DNA of 64,000 bases. It comes from Polyporus tsugae. Its lineage: Eukaryota > Basidiomycota > Agaricomycetes > Polyporales > Polyporaceae. The notes under the pieces are model-generated. The model searched no databases and was not told the origin of the DNA. It saw nothing but the letters and a program-made list of their open reading frames with translations. This document shows positions 21,794-34,459 of the stretch, piece after piece. The stretch is from the NCBI GenBank assembly GCA_024305745.1, contig JAHRBS010000002.1, positions 2,046,001 to 2,110,000 on the forward strand, given 5' to 3'. Within the stretch, counting starts at the first letter, position 1; every line of letters begins with the position of its first letter. The translations under genes were made by a program, and so were the position numbers.

Positions 21794-24700
21794 ATGGTTT
21801 CTGCTGCCCAGCCCGTCCTTCCGCCCATTGACTCCCCCCCGCCAATCGACATCCCCGCTCTCGCCCCCTTGGGCAGCCCCGACGTCCCCCACCATCCTTC
21901 TCGTCCGCCTCGCACAGGCGCGTCCTCCCTCTTCATATACGCTCCCATCTGCTTACTTTCCCTCTTCTACCAGCCCACTCCAATGTCCTAGCCCGTCTCC
22001 AAGCCCTCTTACCCTCCTCTCATCCCTCTGCTGCATCCCCTCAACCATCCCAGCCCCCTCCCGTCCTCCCGCCCGTTCCTCCCAAACCCCTTCCAAAGTT
22101 CATCAAAGTCAGAATCCTCACATGGAACATGCACGACTCCCTCCCCAAGGTCTGCCCCTCCTCATCCCTTTGTTGCTGCCCTCCTTACGCTCCCATTACA
22201 GGGCGACTGCCAAGAGCTACTTGGCTCCGTCCCCCCCTTCGTCCCATCCGACTCTCCCCCAGATGTCCCTCCGACTCTCCCCACATTCTCTCCAAGCCCT
22301 GATCATCCCTACCATTTCGTCATTGTGTGAGTCCTGCAGTCATCTACCTCTTTCCCACCTCGTCTCTCATCCCTTCCGTCAGTGCTGGCCAGGAATGTCC
22401 CTCCGCCTCCGGTTCGTTCTTCTAAATGCGTGTTATCAAACCCTACTCACCGTGCCCGTATAGGCATCCCGATGGCTTTTGGAGCGGGCTTCAAGCTCAA
22501 CAACAAGGACAACTCTCGCTCAAGGCATTCCCTCCTCCCCGATCCCGATGAACCCCCATCCCGCAAGAGCGCAGAAGTAGACTTTTATCTTGGAGTTGAC
22601 AAGACAAACGAACATCATCATCCACCTTCCAGTTGGTCGTCCATACTGGAGAACTGGTACTCCCATCCCTCTCCTCCACCTCCCACCGCCTCCGATCCTA
22701 ACCAGCGCACTCAAAACGAGAGTCAATGGGTCGGCCCGTACGAGCTCCTCATTAAGGAACGTATGATGGGGCTGTATTTAGCTGTCTTCATCCACCGCGA
22801 GGCACGGCCATTTGTTCGAGGTAAGGTGCCCACTCTACGCCGCGATCATCTCCTGACAACGCACTACAGGCATGTCCAAGTCGGCAGTTACGACCGGGCT
22901 CATTGGAGGACGAGTAGGGAACAAGGGTGGGGTTGGTGTCAGCGTCAACTTGGATGGTACGAGCTTGCTCTTCATAAATGCACATCTGGCCGGTACGTCT
23001 TTCATCGTCTCCCCAAGCGTTGTTTGCTGATATCGCGATAGCCCATGAAGGGAGGGTCCACCACAGATTGGCAGATCTGGCCAAGATCAAGGTTCGTCGT
23101 TCCTTACAATACCGTTCATTACTTCTCATAAGTCATGTCCAGGCGGAGCTTGCTGTGGACGATTTCCTCAACCCCGGCGACCCACGCTTTATGGCCGAAG
23201 ATATTACCGACCGATTCGATGTGGCGTTTATATTTGGCGACCTCAACTTCCGACTTGACATCACTCGTCTGCATGCGGACTGGCTCATCTCTCGCAAAGG
23301 TTTGTCGCCAGTCATCTCATTTGTGGAGCCATATCTGAGCTAACGTCTCACACGTAGAGTACGAGCAGGCCCTCGAGTTTGACCAGCTTCGCAAGGTAAT
23401 GGTAATTGGAGACTCTTTCGAAGGCTTCAACGAAGCCCCCATCCGGTTCCCACCCACGTTCAAGTACGATGTCTTACGCACTCTCAGTAAGCGTTCTCGG
23501 CACAAATCCTTCAGGCGCACACCCGCGACGCCCATTGTGGCCTCTTCGCATGACAAACTACTGTCTGAGGTCGCTGAGCACGAGAGGGAGCGCACGACCG
23601 CGCTGGATGACCAAGCGAATCAGGCCTCCCATCAAGAGAGGCATGGCGAGGACGATGCTGAGCCAGATGCGATATCCGTAGCGTCTTCGGCATGGATGTC
23701 TGTTCGCTCACGACACACTGTCGACCAAGATGACGACGACAACGACGAAGACGACGACGACAACGACGACGACGATGACGATGACGACGACGAATTACGC
23801 TCTTCTGGTGATGTCGCGCAGTCGCCTCCAGCAAGTGCGAGCGCATCAAACCTGGTGCACAAGATGTGGTCCGCTACCGCTGCGCACAAAGCCAAGGAGA
23901 AGTGGGGTTCGTTGTTTGCGTCCAACAGTCCGCAATCGTCATCGCCTCAGAATAAGAGGTCGAAGTGGAGGCAGAGTTGGAGTTCCAGCAAATCTCTGAC
24001 CCCTCTCAGACGAGGCAGCCATGTCACACCGGCTGAGGACAACTTCACGCCACAGACTCCAATCGATCCTGCGGACCCGAGGCAGTCGAAGGCCGGAAGA
24101 GCGAAGGAGTTTCAGACTGCATTGTTAGATGCTGCCCATGCACGTCCCCACAAGCATCTCGCGCTCAGTGAGAACAACGTGGATCTCGAGGACGAGGATA
24201 AGGGGGTGTACGACTCCTCTCACAAGCAGCGAGTTCCTAGCTGGTGAGCCCGCCGTACATGAACCAATGTGCCAAGGAGCTCATCTGGGTCTTGCAGGTG
24301 CGACCGCATTCTTTGGAAGTCAACAATCATGCTAGAGCTAGAACAAGACTCAGAAGACACAGAATCCACCCGTTTCATGCCTCTTCGCGCGAAGATGGGG
24401 CAGATCTTCAACGCGTTTAAACCCTCGTCCATGCGCTCCCGTAGAGACTCGACTTGGTCGATGAGCCATCCGGACCTTTCGCAACAGGCAATGCCTTCGG
24501 CAGGCAGCGGTCGAAATATCTTGGCCCAACCGCCTTTCATTGAGAAACGCGTTATCATCCCACCTCGGCCCTCGTCCCCCACACAGCCTAAACCACAACC
24601 TCTTCGTCGATTGTCGCAGGCTCGGTCGATGGACTCCTTCCAGCGGCCTTACGGTGAAGGGCGCATCTCGTTGACCCGCGTATTATCGCTCGAGTCATCT

Positions 24701-25105
24701 TCAACGAAACCTCCGGCCTCACCACCACCTCAGGTGCACCATGCGAATATCATCTCCCCTGTCATGCACATCACACCTATGGGAGAGACCTCCCCAACAC
24801 TCGTTTCGCCCTCATTGGCCCCGCCGAGTGCTCTTCATATCGCGGGACCAGCACTTACGCCACCTTCAACCTCAGCACCTGTGTTCAGGTGGCTCCTTCC
24901 ATTCCTTTACAAAGATAGTGCCCATCAGGGCGCACCTCCTCCCAGTCCACCTGGGCCTGCAGGTTCATCACCCCCACCTCCGCTGCCAAAACGAGGCGAC
25001 ATCACTTGTCTAATGTACGACACTTTGGATGATAAGGGCATGAGGAGATTGGAAGGCAGGAGTGACCACAGGCCTGTGATTGGGTCATATGCTTTGTACA
25101 TTTAG
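21794..25105 (+). CDS. Inositol polyphosphate 5-phosphatase with interrupted catalytic domain
   Basis: Removes the 5-phosphate of phosphoinositides or soluble inositol phosphates. The IPPc catalytic signatures occur in order: VRILTWNMHDSLPK, VGPYELLIKERMMGLYLAVF, GGRVGNKGGVGVSV, FINAHLA, AFIFGDLNFRLD, DSSHKQRVPSWCDRILWKS and RSDHRPVIGSYALYI. Between FKYDV (about 23475) and YDSSHKQR (about 24210) sits an insertion of over 200 residues with a near-pure Asp run encoded by a GAC/GAT microsatellite (23728-23795). A second Ser/Pro-rich insertion of about 240 residues separates CDRILWKS from SDHRPV. Internal introns are GT-AG and in phase. The 5' exon is not resolved: the ATG at 21794 is plausible, but I find only weak donors linking it to the exon that reads HSNVLARLQALLPSSHP. 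Confidence 0.85.
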
Positions 25106-25495
25106 ATTGCGGCTTTTGTTTTGCTCTCCCTTCCGTATCGCAGGCACGCATACATATATACCTCGCTACCTTGTCGACAACAGGACTTGTACTTACTAAC
25201 GCTTCGCTTATACCTTTATATACTTACGTGGGCCTTGTGTTGCACTCCTTATCCATATAACTAGTTATTTAGATGATAGAGCTCTGATAATGAAGCCAGC
25301 ACCACAGGGTACTGCAGGTCTACGTATACGACAAGCTTTCCTAGTCGGACTTTGGGTGGGTGTGACGCAACACGTACTGTGAAACTCACGGCTCTCCACA
25401 TGATGCATGCGTCGAAGCCGGTTGATTATAGAGTTCGCCGAGGACAAGGTGCGACCTTTGGTACATCTACGTCTACAGCCTCTAACGTTCACGCC
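25106..25495. other. 390-bp convergent intergenic region
   Basis: Lies between the stop codons of the 5-phosphatase and COX12. It is AT-richer at 25150-25275 and includes a run of tata motifs. It holds both 3' UTRs; no gene is seen. Confidence 0.5.
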
Positions 25496-26112
25496 TCAGG
25501 GCTCGAGAGAAGCGGGGAAGGTCCCGTTGTCGCGTTGCTCGTCCCACTTGGTGATCTGGTAGCAGGACAGCTGTCAGAACTGCAGTTTTCATAACCGAGT
25601 TGTGTCGTTACGCACCCATTCGTCTATTTGCATTGTAGGAGGATAACGAAACAACGTGGAGACACTCATGAGAACCAGGCAGCACAAACAACTCGCAAGG
25701 TGAGACGTACTAGGGCAGAGGGAATTGTACGCCCGCTTGAACTGCTTGCAGGGAGCGTAATCCTCGCCCTTGGCAGAAATGCACTTGAAGTAGTCGGTGT
25801 AGTTCTGGAAGCTGAATGTGGACGGAACATATGAACAATTGAGACGAAGAGCAACCAGTTCGAGGTCAGAAGAGGGCACTCAAAGAGAAAATAGACGTCA
25901 ACCAACCAATGACGCGTCTGGTTTTGGTTAGGGAAGCGAGCTGAAGGGTGGTTTAGTAGGCGTTGCGCACTGGAGGACGAGATACCGCGACTGCGACTCA
26001 CCGTCAAAGCCAGCGGTCTGGAGGACGTATTTGCTGCGAAGGACAACTGAGATCAACAGTAGTTGCAGGGTCGTGGACAACGATTGAGGACACACCTCGA
26101 GAGGTCAGACAT
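25496..26112 (-). CDS. COX12: Cytochrome c oxidase subunit VIb
   Basis: Small intermembrane-space subunit of complex IV, homologous to mammalian COX6B. Six exons: 26096-26112, 26002-26033, 25907-25940, 25711-25811, a micro-exon 25616-25623, and 25496-25555. The protein begins MSDLSSKYVLQTAGFDARFP. The twin-cysteine pattern is complete: CX9C (CFQNYTDYFKC) and CX10C (CKQFKRAYNSLC). It ends NEWITKWDEQRDNGTFPASL then EP. The family's conserved CPxxW is met only if the 8-nt micro-exon supplies N (split), E and W. At 80-odd residues the length is normal. It is divergent from PRP18 (249 bp). Confidence 0.9.
25616..25623 (-). other. COX12: 8-nt micro-exon of COX12
   Basis: Read on the minus strand, ATAG|ACGAATGG|GTGCGT. 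The first two bases complete an Asn codon begun in the previous exon (CCT A), then GAA TGG follow. Flanking introns are 87 nt (25624-25710) and 60 nt (25556-25615). Skipping it puts the last exon out of frame. Confidence 0.75.
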
Positions 26113-26361
26113 GGCGAGCGAAGGAGGATGGGGGAAGGAGAGTGATGGAACTTGGAAGGTGCAAGACCTTGAGGGAGGAGGAGGTCGGAACATTGTGTGG
26201 TCTCCGCCACGGAGAATGCCGATCGCGCCCGATCCAGTCCTGCCGCGCCCTCCCTGCGCTCCGGTCACTCTCCGTCCAGCTCCCGACCACCTCGCCAACG
26301 ACCTAGCCTCTAGATCTCTACATCCAACTTTCGCTTCCTTCTATCCTATCTTACTGTTACA

Positions 26362-27718
26362 ATGGACGCTCTCATGGCCGAGATTGCTGTCAAGCGCAAG
26401 GCGCTTGATGCCCCTCCTGCTGACGGTGGGCGACCCACAAAGTACATGCGCCGTGGCGAGCTTGAGCGACTTAGGGAGGAAGAGGAGAGAAGGGAAAAGG
26501 AGGAGAAGGAGAAGCGTAGGTTGGAGCGCGAGCGCAAAGAATGTGAGCTCTCAGAGCGGCGGCGAGAGAAGGCAACACCAAAGGTATGTGTGCTGAGTTC
26601 GACAAGGTCGCAACGCCCCTGAATGTCGTGTGGTACTTGGGACTAGGCCAATAGCTCTAGCACTTCAACAAACTCACCACCCCCAGAGGGCGGGTCTTCC
26701 AATGATCCTCCAACTCTCGACTCCGTGCTGTCGTTCATTATCTCAAACGAGGAGACAATACGTCGCCTGCGCGCCAAGAGCCAGCCGATTCGTCTATTCG
26801 GCGAAACAGACAAGGAACGTCGACTTCGTCTCCGTGCTCTGGAATTGATCGAGGAGAAAGATCATGAGCGCCAGGGTGGGCAGAACGATTTCAAGAAGGC
26901 CCTGGAGGATGTCGAAAACACCGAGCGGCAGTTGAAGGACAGACATGAGTCCGAACGGGACAAAAGCAGGAAAAAGGATGGAGAGGTGTCGCTTGGGAGT
27001 GACATTCTTGACCTCGGCCTCATCAAGACAGATCCAGACAAGCTGTACCCCATCATCTACTACGCTTTGAAGAGAGCTTTGAAGGAGTGGGAACAGTGGA
27101 TGGATGAACGCCCGGGTGAGCCTTAATCTTCCTACATGCTTCCAGCCCCCCTGAAACACCGATAGAACACGTGAAGCGTACGATGCAAGGCAAGAATGCT
27201 GCTGCTACACAGCGGCAGTCTGCAGACAACCTGAAGCCTTTGTTCAAGCTTTTACGAGCAAGGGTGTGTCTCTTAGCCATTTCTGTGGCGCTCGGCTAAA
27301 TTTACACCATAGAATCTCCCGGCAGACGTGCTTGCACGGATCGCTGAGATAGTTCATTACATGCAGAAGCGACAGTATCAGAGAGCAAATGATTCCTACT
27401 TGCGCTTGTCTATTGGGAATGCACCATGGCCTATTGGTGTAACAATGGTTGGGTAAGGTCCTCTCCTGTTTCTCACTGCCCTGCATAGCCTTACATCTGT
27501 GTCCGCAGCATCCACGAACGTTCAGCGCGAGAGAAGATTTCTGCGGACCAGGTCGCACATGTGCTAAATGATGAAGTCAGTCGCAAATATATTCAATCTT
27601 TGAAGAGGTATATAATCACTTAATGGGAAGCTCATCATAAAGCTGATAAATGTTTAGGATACTGACATTTGCACAAACTAAATATCCTCCGGAGGATGTG
27701 ACGCAGTTGATGGGTTGA
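26362..27718 (+). CDS. PRP18: Pre-mRNA splicing factor 18
   Basis: Second-step splicing factor that joins the U5 snRNP region before exon ligation. Exon 1 is 26362-26583 ([20 protein letters not shown], then the basic helix [20 protein letters not shown]). Exon 2 runs from 26647 to 27115 and carries the PRP4-like short domain [20 protein letters not shown] plus [20 protein letters not shown]. Later exons hold the conserved Prp18 domain: [50 protein letters not shown] and [11 protein letters not shown]. The protein ends [16 protein letters not shown]. All visible introns are GT-AG and frame-consistent. This is the last single-copy gene before the repeat block. Confidence 0.95.
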
Positions 27719-28424
27719 GCTGAACTTATCTCTCCGGTTCGTCTCATTGCCTGATAGTTTTCACAGAGTGTGCTCCTACAGGCTACCATTTCTGACTTCT
27801 TACCTTTTCCGTTGTATGCTTGTCACGGACATATTTTCCCGCCACACACTGTTCCTTTTCTCCATATATCTCATGACCTTCCATTCCTGTATAAACGTAG
27901 CCTACACTTGTAAGGCGATGCTCCAGTACAATAGTGTTCCAGCTGGACTACATATGTATAACTATTGTGATCAGGCTTGAGGGGTCCTACATCTGTTAAC
28001 AATCAGCCAGCCTTAGGGCCGGCCAAATATAATATATAGTGTTGGTTATAATAGTGGTCAGCCTAGAGCCTGTGTCCACTTATTATCTATGTCAGGCTTG
28101 GTGCATGTTGTGGGCTATAATGACATCAGCAAAACTCCCCCTGGCTTAACCTTTGATCATGGAAAGTACAAGTCAATGCAATAATATCAAAGGGACATGG
28201 GCACACCTTAGAGTACCTACACAATATGTGCACTTGGACTCCGCAAGTCGGTAAATTGCCAAAGATGCCTACTATAGTCACTGGCAGAGGGTAACTCCCT
28301 GCCTTAGCCTTGCTTTCCTAGTTGCATCATACTTCCAGAAGTATCAATATCAATGCCTCACAATAGTGTACAGAAAAAAAAACACTTACTCAACTAATGG
28401 ACCATGAACTCCAGTCCCGTCATC
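27719..28424. other. 706-bp AT-rich transition to the repeat block
   Basis: Downstream of PRP18 the base composition shifts to AT-rich. Short palindromic stretches occur (for example aaatataatatata near 28025). No gene, and no match to the LTR families found further on, was seen. Confidence 0.5.
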
Positions 28425-28868
28425 TGTCATGAATGTTCCATTCGGCGCCTGCTACCAGCGCCTTAGTTTCCTTTTTCGGACAATCTACTTCTCACATCGT
28501 ACTTATTGTTCTCCATTGCATTGTATCTCGTCCTTTGTTCCTCAGCACAATAGCTCCTTATTGTCCGTCGTCGCTATTGTTCCGTTTCCATTGTTCACCC
28601 GTGTCCATAGTTACCTATTGTCCCCAGGTTCTCATTGTCCTCTATACGTATATAACAACCTGTACTTCACTGCCTGGAGACCTCAGTTTCGACCTCTTGT
28701 CTCCAGGTAAGCCTCGCTGTATTTCCCTCATTAGTTACCTCACTCAATACATCTTGTCTCCAGCCCTGACCGTCGAGCCTTGCTCCGCTCTCGCTGCACA
28801 AGTGCTTGTCGGCGCTCCTGCTCGTCTTGTACATATCCCTGATCCTTACTCGACATCCAGTTGTAACA
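28425..28868 (+). repeat. 5' LTR of A1
   Basis: Starts TGTCATGAATG and ends TTGTAACA, 444 bp. A TATA-like tatacgtatataac occurs at about 28642-28655. Inside lies a perfect-looking spliceosomal intron (28707-28763): CTCCAG|GTAAGC to TTGTCTCCAG, so a spliced leader in the element RNA is possible. Confidence 0.85.
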
Positions 28869-30029
28869 TTAGGTCGAAACTTCTCCATGAGCACCAGCGC
28901 ACTTTTCCCCCAAGAGTTTACACACATTTATCATTCCCCTTTCCCCTCGTATGGTACGCACTCAGACCCTCTGTGTTGGCCTAGCGTAGTGCGCGCTCTA
29001 GTCACACCATCGGACGTGGTCTTGATTCAACTCGAGGCTTGCCACTTTCAGTGGTACAGTGCGCGGAAAGCTCCTAACCCGAGACCCCGGCACTGACAGA
29101 AGTGGTCTGCCTCACGGCGTGGGAGGCTAGAGAAAGGCGGCAAAACAAAGCCAAGGCAGGACACCCCTGGGCTTGTGTCCCTTGATGTTAAGACACAGCA
29201 ATAGGCCGAGGAGGCTGAGCAGACAGTGTTGGGTTGTGCACCAGCCGTCCATTGTTCCTGGATAGGAAGCGAGACACTTTATCCTGGCTTGCAAAGAGTT
29301 CGCGCACGCCTTTCACCCCTTTGAAGTCCAGGACGAGTACTGGGATAAGGACAAGAAACGGTGGTCTGTCTGTGTAACACAACCGTGCCCACACCGGAGT
29401 CGTACTTGGAGACCTATTCCTGAGGCAGTCAAAGGTCTCGCACCTCGACTCATCACTACCGAAGACCAACCAGCCCTTATCCTTGCACACATCCCCAGAC
29501 CCCCTACACCTGCCTTTCGTGACCCCGAACGTCCGCCTCTTTGCCAAGCGGCAGCAGTTGCAACTAGTAACCCTGCATCCCGTCCTGCATCCCGCCCTAC
29601 CTCGCGTCCAACCTCTCAACCCCAAAGTTGCAAGCTGACCCCCACTGGGACTCCGTCCACATCCCCTTGTCTTGGAGGACTAACCCTCCAGACCACTGCC
29701 GAGCTTGTTAGACAATGGCTCACATCTTGCACCTCCAATTCCCCTATCACTTCCACCTCAGCACTACCCAAGGTTGAAGCAGAACCCGAGCAAGAGGACT
29801 CAAACCCTGCAGTCGAGGAGGAACCCAAACGAGAAACCGTAGTTCTCAACACCCCGACACCTCCATCCTCACCACCCTCATCGTCCTCTTCCTCTTTGCC
29901 CTCATCGTGAGCACTGTCGCCCGCTCCCACCATGGCCACACCCACCTTTGATGTCTCCAAACTCCTCTCCCAAGTCGCCAGGCACAAGGTGTCGCGCATG
30001 AGATCCGCTGGATCACAATCCTCAACAAG

Positions 30030-30686
30030 TTGACCGGTGGCGCTGCTGAGTGGGCCGGCCAATACATCGTCACAGTGGCCAGCGGCAATGTTGCATGGTC
30101 GGACTTTGCAGCCTTTGAAGGGTCATTCAAGGTGCACTTCTGTGCTGCGAACGACAAAGAAGTGGCCGTCGCAGAACTCGCCAAACTCTGCAAGGCTTCG
30201 CATCGGCTTGGCACTGTCAAGGACTATACCAGCCAATTCAATGCCATCGCTGCTCGCACTAGGTTCGGTGATGCAGACAAACGCGAACGGTACCGCACAG
30301 CACTCCCTTACAAGATCAAGGACGCCTTTGCGACCACAGCGCACGACATCTCAGACCTCGCCAAGATCCAGAAAGTCGTGCTGCAGATGGACCAGCAACT
30401 TGCCGTGCGTGAGGAGGAACGGCCAAAGCAATTTGGATGGAAGAAGAAGGGCGAAAAGGCAGCTGCCTCCGATTCAGGCAAGAAGAAGTTTGACGGTGAT
30501 TGCTGGAACTGCGGCGAGAAAGGACATCCCGTGTTCCACTGCCCAAAGCCCAAAGTCGAGGACCAACGGGCTGCCTCTTCTTCCTCATCCAGTACCAACG
30601 AGCTCACGACACTCAAGGCCCAGCTCAAGGCAATGGAGGAGAAGATCGCCGCCCTTACGGTGGTCGATAAGAAAGAGGGTTTTTGA
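30030..30686 (+). pseudogene. A1 gag, 3' part with zinc knuckle
   Basis: Open frame over the capsid part (GGAAEWAGQYIV; FKVHFCAANDKEVAVAELAK), a KKKGEK basic patch and a CCHC knuckle CWNCGEKGHPVFHC, ending in a short coiled coil. The frame extends upstream (VAHEIRWITILNKL) but is disrupted before that by frameshift and stops, so the N-terminus is lost. In copy A2 the corresponding frame is shifted by one base near 48100. Confidence 0.8.
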
Positions 30687-33600
30687 TTAGAACCGCATTG
30701 GATGCTGCACGTGCTGGTTCTTGTAGTAATAGTCGATTTTCTGCACTGGGTTCGTCGTTTATATATGAAGTAAATCACAATGGTCAACACTTTCATATAC
30801 CGGTACGGTTAATCGGCAAGCAGCGACATAAGGACATTGTAGCTATGGTAGATAGCGGTGCTACTACTAAGTTCCTACATAGATGATTCATAGAACAGAA
30901 TAGGGTTACAATGAGGAAGTTGGCAAGGCCAATTCCTCTGTACAACATCGACGGTTTGGAAAACCGTGATGGTATGATCACAGAGGTTGCCGTGTTGGAT
31001 ATGGCAATCAGAGACCACAGGGAGAAGGTGGTCTTTGTAGTGACGGATATAGGAGAAGAGGATGTCATCATCGGCCTGGACTGGCTATGCGAGCACAACC
31101 CTGAAGTAGACTGGGAACATGGCTTGCTGTGCCTGTCGAGATGTCCAGAGACATGCCTGGCTAACCAGAGAACCTCTGAACCTGTCGAGACCAAAGCGCA
31201 TGATACAGAGGTACGGCTTACGGCGGGCCGTGGTCCTCGACGGGCAAAGAAGGTTAGGAAGGTTGGAAGGGCGTGTGCGGCCGTGATGACTGAGGAGAAG
31301 GAGGAGGATAGGCCCTGGCCGCCACGATTCCTGCCGCGGTGGGATGGAACTGAGACGTCTCTTCTCGATGCATGGGAGGATGGACAACGCCTTTATTGTG
31401 CTCTGCAACTGTTTGCTTCAGCGACATACACATATTCGCAGCAACTCGCTGAGCAAGAGTACCAGAAGAAGGTAGTCCGCCCCGTCGAAGAAATCGTACC
31501 CGAGCACTATCACGAATACCTGCATGTGTTCTCGAAAGAGGCGTCCAAATGTTTGCCAGAACACGGACCCTATGACCATGCGATAGAGCTCGTGCCCAAT
31601 GCAAAGATGTTCCATTCCCGTGTGTACCCCCTGTCGCCCAGCGAACAAGGAGAACTTGACAAGTTTCTCGCTGAGAACTTGGCCAAGGGCTATATTCAAG
31701 AGTCGAAGTCGCCGATGTCATCGCCGTTCTTCTTTGTCAAGAAGAAGGATGGTAGCCTACGTCCAGTCCAGGACTATCGGCGACTCAACGAGATCACCAT
31801 TAAGAACCGTTACCCACTACTGTTGGTATCGGATCTGATGGATCAACTCAAGAAGGCCAAGTACTTCACAAAGCTTGATAGTCGCTGGGGGTACAACAAT
31901 GTGCGGGTTAAGGCCGGCGATGAGTGGAAGGCTGCCTTTGTGACCAATCGAGGGCTGTTCGAGCTGAACGTTATGTTCTTTGGGCTAGCCAATTCACCCA
32001 GCACATTCTCTGTGCTCATGAACGACATCTTCAAGGACCTCATCATACTCGGCAAAGTCACTATCTACCTCGATGACATCCTCATATTCACCGACAGTCT
32101 CGAGGAACACCGCACATTGGTGTGCGAGGTCCTGAAACGTCTTACGGAGAACGATCTGTTCTGCAAGCCAGAGAAGTGCAAGTTTGAACAGCCTAAGGTG
32201 GAATACCTCGGTGTACTCGTCTCGGAGAACTGCGTAGAGATGGATCCGGTGAAGGTGAAGGGTATTGCAGATTGGCCTGTTCCTCAGAACACCACAGACG
32301 TATGGAAGTTCCGCGGTTTCGCAAACTTCTATTGGCAGTTCATAAAGGACTTTAGTGCCATCTGCAAACCCTTGGATCGCCTCACGGGCAATGTGCCATG
32401 GCAATGGGGAGACAAAGAGCAGTCTGCCTTTGACGAGCTCAAGCATTGCTTCACCAAAAGCCCTGTCCTGACGATCTATGATCCAGACCGCAACACCTGC
32501 ATCGAAGTCGACGCATCTGGCTTCGCTACGGGCGCGGTTCTGTCTCAGGAGGGGGAAGACGGCAAATGGCACCCCATCGCTTTTCACTCCGAGTCATTGA
32601 ACGACGCTGAACGCAACTACGAGATCTACGACAAGGAGATGCTCGCCATCATTTGTGCCCTGCAGGCTTGGTGTCACTATCTCGAGGGTCTCCCCAGTGT
32701 GTTTGAGATCCAGTTGGACCACAAGAACCTCGAGTATTGGCGCACAGCACAGAACCTCACGCGCAGGCAGGCACGATGGGCTCTCTATCTGTCATGATTC
32801 GACTTTGTCATCTCGCACAAGCCTGGGACATCTAATGGTAGGGCCGACGCACTGTTGAGACGGCCTGACCACCAGCACGAGGATGCAGATGACAATCTCG
32901 GTCGAGTCTTGTTGCAGCCAGAACGATTCTGGGTATTGGCAGCCAAGAGAGGGCACCTATTGGTGGTTCCAGAGAAGGCACTGCTTCGGCATATCCGCGA
33001 GTGCGGAGAACGCAAACAGGAGGTTGTGGAGGCACTCAATAAGCTGGACAAGCTTGGACCAGCGCGTCTTCAGAACGACTTGGTGGACTGGAACAGTGAG
33101 CAAGGCCTGCTACTGTACCGAGGCAAAGTCTATCTCCCCAAGGACAACGCACTGCATGCTGAGATTGTACGCATCCACCATGACCTCCTGCCTGCCGGAC
33201 ACCCTGGGCAGTCGAAGACACTGGAGTTGGTCACATGAAACTACTAGTGGCCAGGCATGGCGAAGTTCGTTAAGGATTACGTGGAGACCTGCGACACCTG
33301 TCGCCACGGCAAGGGTTCGCATGCCAAACTGCACGGTCCTCTTCAACCGAATGAAGTCCCTGACAGCCCGGGCCAGATTGTGACCTGCGACTTCATCACT
33401 GGACTTCCAGAGGTGGATGGATACAACACGCTTCAGCTCATCGCTGATCGGCATGGAAAGATGATACATCTTATTCCTTGCACTGAGGAGATTGACGCAG
33501 AAGGAGCTGCTGACAACTTCATTCAAGAACACTTTCGTCTTCATGGGCTGCCACGGAAGATCATCTCTGATCGTGGGCCCCAGTTCTCAAGCTCTTCCGC

Positions 33601-34412
33601 AAGGGACTCGGCATAGAAAGCGCAATCTACCACCCGCAGACAGATGGGCAATCGGAACGATGGAACCAGGAGATAGAGGCGTACCTTCGTATGTTCTGCT
33701 CATGGCACTGCGATGACTGGGTCAAGTGGCTGCTGATTGCAGAGTTTGCCTTTAACTCGCACCAGCACTTGTCAACGGGTTATTCGCCGTTCTACCTCAT
33801 GTACAGCTACGAACCCCAGTTCCACATTCCGATGTTGCCTACGGCTGTGCCTGCAGCTGATGAACGCCGGGAGGAGTTGCAACAGGCGTGAGAGGATGCA
33901 ACCGCGGCCTTAACTCTAGCAGCTGAGCGGATGAAGGAGTACTATGATCAGTATGTCCATGACGCTCCAGAGTTCAAGGAAGGCCAGAAGGTGTGGCTCG
34001 ACACGAGGAACTTCTGCTTTCCTGGAGTCTCTCAGAAACTGGTGGATCGGTATGCTGGCCCGTTTCTGGTTGTATGCAAGGTGGGCAATCTAGCTTATGA
34101 GCTCAGACTCCCCAAGGACCTTGTAATCCACCCAGTATACCACGTTTCTCTCTTGCTTCCACACAAGGAGAGTCGACTCCCTGGTCATCACCCAGCAGAG
34201 CCAGTGGCAATTGAAGTGGAGGGGGAGGAGGAGTATGAAGTGGAGGAAGTGTTGGAGTCGCGGCGGTATGGGTGGTGGAAGAAACTGCAGTACCTCGTAC
34301 ACTAGAACGGTTGGGGCCCTGAACACAACAGCTGGGAGGATGCAGTGGACCTTACAAACACGCTGCAACTCGTGCAAAAATTCCATTCAACGCACGCAGA
34401 GGCACCTGGTCC
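30683..34412 (+). pseudogene. A1 pol (protease-RT-RNase H-integrase-chromodomain), broken
   Basis: Domains in order: aspartic protease (VDSGATTKF), RT (palm motif YLDDILIF), RNase H (IEVDASGFATGAVLSQ), integrase zinc finger and core (CDTCRHGKG; ISDRGPQFS; HPQTDGQSERWNQ), and a C-terminal chromodomain (EEYEVEEVLESRRYGWWKKL). In-frame stops lie at 30884-30886, 32795-32797, 33236-33238, 33245-33247, 33889-33891 and 34303-34305, plus a frameshift near 33590. Several look like CGA-to-TGA or TGG-to-TAG changes by comparison with A2 or the conserved residue. The longest open piece is 30911-32797. Confidence 0.88.
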
Positions 34413-34459
34413 TCTCAAGAAGACTTAGTCATGAAGGCACAACCCTTAGGAGGGGGTAT

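Noticed and set aside
30037..30690. Second frame overlapping A1 gag (Ser/Arg/Pro-rich)
   Set aside because: Frame-shifted shadow of gag; the true frame carries the CCHC knuckle.
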